Positions 59,351 to 64,000 of a DNA stretch of 64,000 nt are shown here, piece by piece. Within the stretch, counting starts at the first letter, position 1, and every line of letters starts with the position of its first letter. The translations under genes and the position numbers were made by a program. This DNA is from Saprospiraceae bacterium (GTDB lineage: Bacteria; Bacteroidota; Bacteroidia; Chitinophagales; Saprospiraceae): positions 1 through 64,000 of the forward strand of contig JADJLN010000014.1 of the NCBI GenBank assembly GCA_016710115.1, in the 5' to 3' direction. The notes beneath the pieces are model-generated. The model was not told the origin of the DNA. It worked only from the letters and a program-made list of their open reading frames with translations, and made no database searches.

Positions 59351-62300
59351 ATGATGAAATACTTGATTCTGTTCATTCTGGTAATCGGGGCCCCTTTATT
59401 ATCGGCGCAGAATGTTGATTCCGTTGCAATCAGACAAGTGGATAGCCTCATTCAGGTTTCACGGGAGGAAACCAATAAAGGCAATTTTGATGACGCGATA
59501 AGTATCAATCAGGAGGCAGAACGCATTGCATTGGATGAAGTAGGAAAAAATTCTGCAACGTATGGCTCGTGTCTTCATAATAAGGGGCGAATCAGTTTAA
59601 ATCAGGGAGAAAATGCAGATGCAGAAACGTATTTTCTTGAAGCTTTATCTATTCGTGAAAAAGTGCTACATAAAGAGCATTTAGATATAGCACATAATTT
59701 AAAGTTTCTTGGCATTGTAAGCAATAATCTGGGTAATTACGAACGGGCTATAAATTACTATATAAGTGCTAGAGTCATCTACGAGAAGATATATGGAACC
59801 GAGCATATTCAGTATGCGTATTGTCAGAGCAATATAGCTGATATCTATATTTCTTTAGGTGATTATAGTAAAGCAGAATTACTTAAACTGGAGGCTAAAA
59901 ATGTTTTAGAAAAACAACTGGGCAAACTCGATCGTGATTATTGTCTATTATTAAACAGCCTGGCTGGCTTATATTACCAGATGGCGTATTATGAAAAAGC
60001 TGAGATTTTTTTTGGAAGCCATTAATATTCAAAAGTTATTACTGGGCGAAATGCATCTCGAATATGCACAAAGTTTAAACAATTTGGCCAGTATGTATTA
60101 TTACATTGGAAATTATGAAAAAGCTGAACCTTTATATTTGGATGTGTTAAATATTTTTGAAAAATCAGACCTAACTAGTCATCCATTTTATAGTTACATA
60201 TTAAATAATTTGGGTAATTTATATCGAGAATTAAACAATTATATTAAGGCAGAACAATATTTTCTCAAAACGCTATCTTTGGCTAAAACAACACTTGCGG
60301 AAGGACATCCAGAACTTGCCAATTATATAAAAAATATAGCGAGTTTATACAGCGATATGGGCAAATTTTTTGAATCTGAGCAGCTTTTCTGGAAGCAAAA
60401 ACTAATATTGAAAATAATTTAGGAAAGAATAATTCGGATTACGCTTTGATATTAATTAATTTAGCTCATACTAATTTGAATTCAGGAAAATATATGCAAG
60501 CAGAAAATAATTATTTGGAATCAAAAGAAATTATGCTTCGTGTTTTAGGTGAAAAACATCCTGACTTTGCATTAGTTGTTAATGAACTCGGGACTCTTTA
60601 TGCAAAACGGGGAGATCTAAAAAAAGCTGAAACTTATTATTTAGAAGCAAAGTCAATATGGGAAAGTTCAATGGGTAAAGACCATCCTCAGTATTCAAAG
60701 TGCTTGAATGAATTTGCAAATGTATATGAAACAGAACAAAAATATATTGAGTCTGAACACTTGTTAGTAGAAGCCAATGCCCTGGAAGTGAAGCGACTTA
60801 TGCAGTCAGTAACCTATTTATCACAAAGTGAACTGGACAAGTATAGTAAAACATTTCAAATCCGCTCTGAAAAGTTATTTTCCTATGCTCTGAATCGAAA
60901 AGAAATTGGCATTAACTTGCACTTCAATGATATAAGTACCTTGTGTTTTGACAATATACTATTTTATAAGGGATTTTTACTTACAGCTGCCACCAGATTA
61001 AATGCTCTTTCTACAACTTCTGTTGAAGTAGAAGAATTAAGTTTTCAATTAAAAAGCTATCGTCGTTTACTCGGCATAGAATATGCGAAACCGGTGACGG
61101 AGCGAGAACATATTGATGAATTGGAGGAAAAAGCCAATGCCGCCGAAAAAGAGCTTACACACGCAGTTGCAGACTACGGCCAGGTCATGAAGCAAGTCAG
61201 ATGGACTGAGATTCAGTCTGCTTTGAAGCCAGGAGAAGCCGCCATCGAGTTTGTCCACTTTGGGGTCAATTTTCCAAAAGGAACAGACAGCGTGATGTAT
61301 GCCGCTTTAGTGCTCTTGCCGGGATCTGAACAACCCCGGTTTGTTCCGCTTTTCGAAGAAAAACAACTGGACAGCGAGGTTTATGGTAATAGTATCTCCG
61401 ATATTGCCAATACACTGTATGCCTCACGTGGCTTAGTACCCAATGTCCCCAATACCGGCCTTTCAGATAATATTTATGAAATCCTTTGGAAACCACTGGA
61501 TGAATACCTGGCTGGAGCTCAAACAGTCTATTATTCACCGTCAGGACTTCTTCATCGTCTGAACCTCCCTGCTATCCCCATACAAGGCGATTCCATGTTA
61601 GGCGACCGCTACAACCTCATCGAACTGGCCAGCACCAGGCAACTGGTTGTGCCCAATGCGTTCAAACCCGCAGCAAATGACGCCTTGCTTTTCGGCGGTA
61701 TTTTGTACGACTCGGACAGCACCGCCATGTCCCAACCCACTGCCCTGCTTGAGTCCAATAGCTTTGCCATTCGAGGTGGACTCAGCTTTTCCAACATCGA
61801 CACTACGCTGCGCATAGGCACCTGGAGTGCACTGCCGTTTACTTCACGGGAAATGACGAGTCTTGAAAAAACAATGCAATCTGCTGGTATCGAAACCAGC
61901 ACCCACTCGGGATATGCAGCTACCGAAGAGACCTTCAAAACCATTGGCACCGGGGGCAAGGCGTCCCCACGTGTCTTGCATCTCGCTACGCATGGCTTCT
62001 TTTTTCCTGATCCAAAATCAAGAGACGGTCAAAGCTCAACATGGAACACGAACGAGCCGGCCTTCCGGTTGTCTGATCACCCCATGATCCGATCCGGGTT
62101 GATCTGGCCGGTGCCAACTATGCCTGGCAAACCGGCAAGCCACTTTATGAAGGTGCAGAAGATGGCATCCTCACCGCCTATGAGATCAGCCAGATGAACC
62201 TGTCCAACACCGAACTGGTGGTCCTCTCAGCTTGTGAAACAGGCCTGGGTGATATTCAAGGTAACGAAGGCGTTTATGGATTACAGCGTGCTTTCAAAAT

Positions 62301-62496
62301 CGCCGGAGCGAAATATCTCATCATGTCTCTCTGGCAGGTTCCCGATCGGGAGACCATGGAATTTATGAGCACCTTTTACCAGAACTGGCTCGAGCAGAAA
62401 ATGACAATCCCGGAGGCTTTTCGAACGACGCAACGTGAAATGCGGGATCGGTTTTTCAATCCGTATTTGTGGGCGGGGTTTGTACTGGTGGAGTAA
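59351..62496 (+). CDS. secreted TPR-CHAT protease (frameshifted)
   Basis: About 1,047 residues when rejoined. A signal peptide (MKYLILFILVIGAPLLSAQ) is followed by about ten TPR/Kinesin-light-chain-type repeats (YERAINYYISARVIYEKIYGTEH, YEKAEPLYLDVLNIFEK, LKKAETYYLEAKSIWES). The CHAT domain is C-terminal: catalytic His in RVLHLATHGFFF and Cys in VVLSACETGLG, with SLWQVPDRET near the end. Frames break near 60010 (T-run), near 60395, and near 62106, where GATCTGGCC should read GATCCTGGCC. The 5' half is strongly AT-rich compared with neighbours. CHAT is a caspase-like fold. A secreted location sets this apart from the cytoplasmic CRISPR- and HetF-associated CHAT proteins. Confidence 0.85.
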
Positions 62497-62789
62497 TAGG
62501 TTACTAGTAACTGTGCAACACGGTTCCTTTCGGACGGATTTTTGAAATTGATATCCCGAAAAGATAGCAAAATCAGCATTTTTCGCTTTACTGCTTCTGC
62601 GCCCTAGGCCTTGAATGCCTCAGCAGTTATTATCGGCCCATCACACCTTTAACCTATATTTCAGCTTTCTGACTTTCACCTTCCCACTTTTGATTACGTG
62701 GTTCATCTGCGTTATCCTCCCGATCGTCGATAAATTCTCTCCCCACCTGGGAAGTTTCACGATGTTGTGTCGGTAATCAAAAGTTTCCT
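62497..62789. other. intergenic stretch
   Basis: A 12-bp palindrome GTTACTAGTAAC (62500-62511) follows the TPR-CHAT stop codon. Beyond it I see no gene, RNA or clear promoter. Confidence 0.4.
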
Positions 62790-63464
62790 ATGGCCTTTAT
62801 CGAAATTGACCACATTCGAAAGATCTACCGCAAAGCCACCGTCACTGTCCCTGCTGTCAACGACATCAGTTTTGTCATTGAGAAGGGCGAGTTCCTGGCG
62901 ATCGTCGGCAAATCCGGTTCGGGGAAATCCACCCTGCTAAATCTCCTTGGCGGACTGGACACCCCGACCTCAGGCGAGATCAGATTTGAAGGAGAGAACC
63001 TGTTTGCAGAAGGGAAAGACGGTCTGGTGCGCCATCGCCGCCATCGTGTTGGCATGGTCTTCCAGTCCTTTCAACTCATTCCCGGCCAAACGGCTGCCGA
63101 GAACATCGAACTGGCACTCGCATTTGGTGGCGTATCCAGAACCGAACGCCATACACGGGCGCTGGAACTGCTCGCACAGGTCGGTCTCGCCGAACGAGCC
63201 AATCACTACCCCACTGAACTGTCTGGTGGTGAAGCCCAACGCGTGGCCATTGCCCGTGCCCTCGCCAATGATCCCGACATCCTTCTGGCGGACGAACCAA
63301 CGGGCAACCTGGACACCCAGAACGGAGATATCGTCCTGAGTATCCTGCAGGACCTGCATCGACAAGGCCGGACGATCATCATGATCACCCACGATCCGGA
63401 CATGGCCCAGGTCGCCCAACGGACCATCCGGATGCAGGACGGCCAGTTATTGGAAGCACTATAA
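62790..63464 (+). CDS. ABC transporter ATP-binding protein, MacB/LolD type
   Basis: A 224-residue ATPase with Walker A GKSGSGKST, signature LSGGEAQR, Walker B ILLADEPTGNLD and the switch MITHDPDMA. The TGNLD form and overall length place it in the LolD/MacB (type VII) class, which drives mechanotransmission rather than transport through the membrane. Its partner permease starts at 63536. A GTTCAA-family hairpin unit lies between the two genes. Confidence 0.93.
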   Translation: MAFIEIDHIRKIYRKATVTVPAVNDISFVIEKGEFLAIVGKSGSGKSTLLNLLGGLDTPTSGEIRFEGENLFAEGKDGLVRHRRHRVGMVFQSFQLIPGQTAAENIELALAFGGVSRTERHTRALELLAQVGLAERANHYPTELSGGEAQRVAIARALANDPDILLADEPTGNLDTQNGDIVLSILQDLHRQGRTIIMITHDPDMAQVAQRTIRMQDGQLLEAL

Positions 63465-63476
63465 ATCTAAAAGCAC

Positions 63477-63524
63477 GTTGAACGTTGATCTGAATGACCG
63501 TCAGGTCATTCTTGAACCTTGAAC
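63477..63524. repeat. GTTCAA-family hairpin unit within an ABC operon
   Basis: GTTGAACGTTGA, then GAATGACC-GTCA-GGTCATTC (63492-63511), then TTGAACCTTGAAC. The plan matches the units at 4.7, 6.6 and 27-28 kb, but the stem sequence is unique. It lies in the 71 bases between cotranscribed genes, so it would be carried on the mRNA. Confidence 0.7.
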
Positions 63525-63535
63525 ACCCGGACAAT

Positions 63536-64000
63536 ATGACCACTCTCGACCTTATCCGCATGGCCCTCCGCAACCTCTGGCGGACTCGCCTTCGCTCCAG
63601 CCTGACCATCCTTGGTGTGATGATCGGTATCGGCGCCCTGATCTCCATGGTTGCATTTGGCAGTGGGATGGAAAAGAATATCAGCGATGCCTTCACCAGC
63701 AGTGGCCTGTTCTCCCGGATCACTATAACACCGGTCAAACTGGATATGAACCGCCCCATGGAATCACTGACCGATACCAGCGGCATCAGTGTCCCCCTGG
63801 ATGATGAGCTCCTGGAAAAGATCCGGCTAATCCCCGGCGTGGAAGAGGCATATGGAGAAATTCAGCAACCGGCCAAAGTAGCCTGGAAGGAAAATGAAAC
63901 TACACTGACCTATACCGGGGTGAGTCCGGAAGTGGGGAAGACCAAAGCCTATCAGAATTTGCTGGCCGGAACATTCCTGACCAGTGATACCCTGGGCCAG
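63536..64000 (+). CDS. MacB-like ABC transporter permease (5' part)
   Basis: Open from ATG 63536 to the window end, giving 155 residues. It starts MTTLDLIRMALRNLWRTRLRSS, then a membrane helix (LTILGVMIGIGALISMVAFGSG) and the beginning of the MacB periplasmic core domain (ITPVKLDM...SVPLDDELLEKIRLIPGVEEAYGEIQ). This order is typical of MacB/FtsX-type permeases. The remaining helices lie beyond the window. Paired with the ATPase at 62790. Confidence 0.9.
   Translation, partial: MTTLDLIRMALRNLWRTRLRSSLTILGVMIGIGALISMVAFGSGMEKNISDAFTSSGLFSRITITPVKLDMNRPMESLTDTSGISVPLDDELLEKIRLIPGVEEAYGEIQQPAKVAWKENETTLTYTGVSPEVGKTKAYQNLLAGTFLTSDTLGQ

Overview
The window looks like a chromosome segment of a gliding-lineage Bacteroidota, most probably Saprospiria or a close relative. 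The evidence is a set of lineage-restricted genes: gldB, porQ, several proteins with type IX secretion (T9SS) sorting domains, tandem SprB-like adhesins with CHU_C-type C-termini, a DUF4175 protein and a CotH/lamin-tail protein. Several genes also carry the Bacteroidota -7 promoter box TAnnTTTG. No plasmid, prophage or CRISPR locus is visible.

Layout. 1-578: possible tRNA-Ser remnant, a terminator and non-coding DNA. 579-4654: a membrane protein and mfd, both frame-broken. 4749-6745: about 180-bp palindrome-rich repeats on both sides of a DUF559 nuclease gene, then a second repeat family built on GTTCAA words. 6758-10773: histidine kinase, dienelactone hydrolase, a 254-bp MITE-like element and dnaB. 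11089-18808: a coiled-coil secreted protein, a TPR/beta-propeller protein, a lipid kinase and a tightly coupled five-gene ABC-2/bacterial-PH/HExxH operon. 18823-26152: porQ with a MORN lipoprotein, ugd, a metallo-beta-lactamase-fold hydrolase and a very large propeller/barrel protein. 27127-28440: a three-unit tandem duplication of the GTTCAA repeat family, then tRNA-Phe. 28638-41631: housekeeping and envelope genes (gldB, 2OG oxygenase, tatA, GHMP kinase, DUF4175, anti-sigma-type ATPase, ybeY, SDR, CotH protein, acyltransferase, T9SS protein). 41647-56678: three giant T9SS adhesins in tandem on the minus strand, with an M23 peptidase in between. 56729-62496: hydrolase, DUF6843-like protein, DUF2892 protein, a CHAT remnant and a TPR-CHAT protease. 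62790-64000: a MacB/LolD-type ABC exporter running off the end.

How it works together. Much of the window serves the outer surface. PorQ, GldB and a PorE-like propeller protein belong to or resemble T9SS and gliding machinery. The three adhesins, the M23 peptidase and the 40819 protein carry sorting domains and are likely T9SS cargo. UDP-glucose dehydrogenase and the acyltransferase supply polysaccharide and lipid precursors.

Data quality matters. At least ten genes are split by one- or two-base indels, while both sides of each break still read as the same conserved protein. Comparison of the two near-identical adhesin copies shows many of these indels falling on CCWGG sites. This suggests systematic consensus error, perhaps at modified cytosines, rather than gene decay. 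Split genes are therefore annotated over their full reconstructed span. The most unusual biology is the repeat DNA: a nuclease gene bracketed by structured repeats, and dispersed hairpins whose stems change in sequence while their flanking words stay constant.
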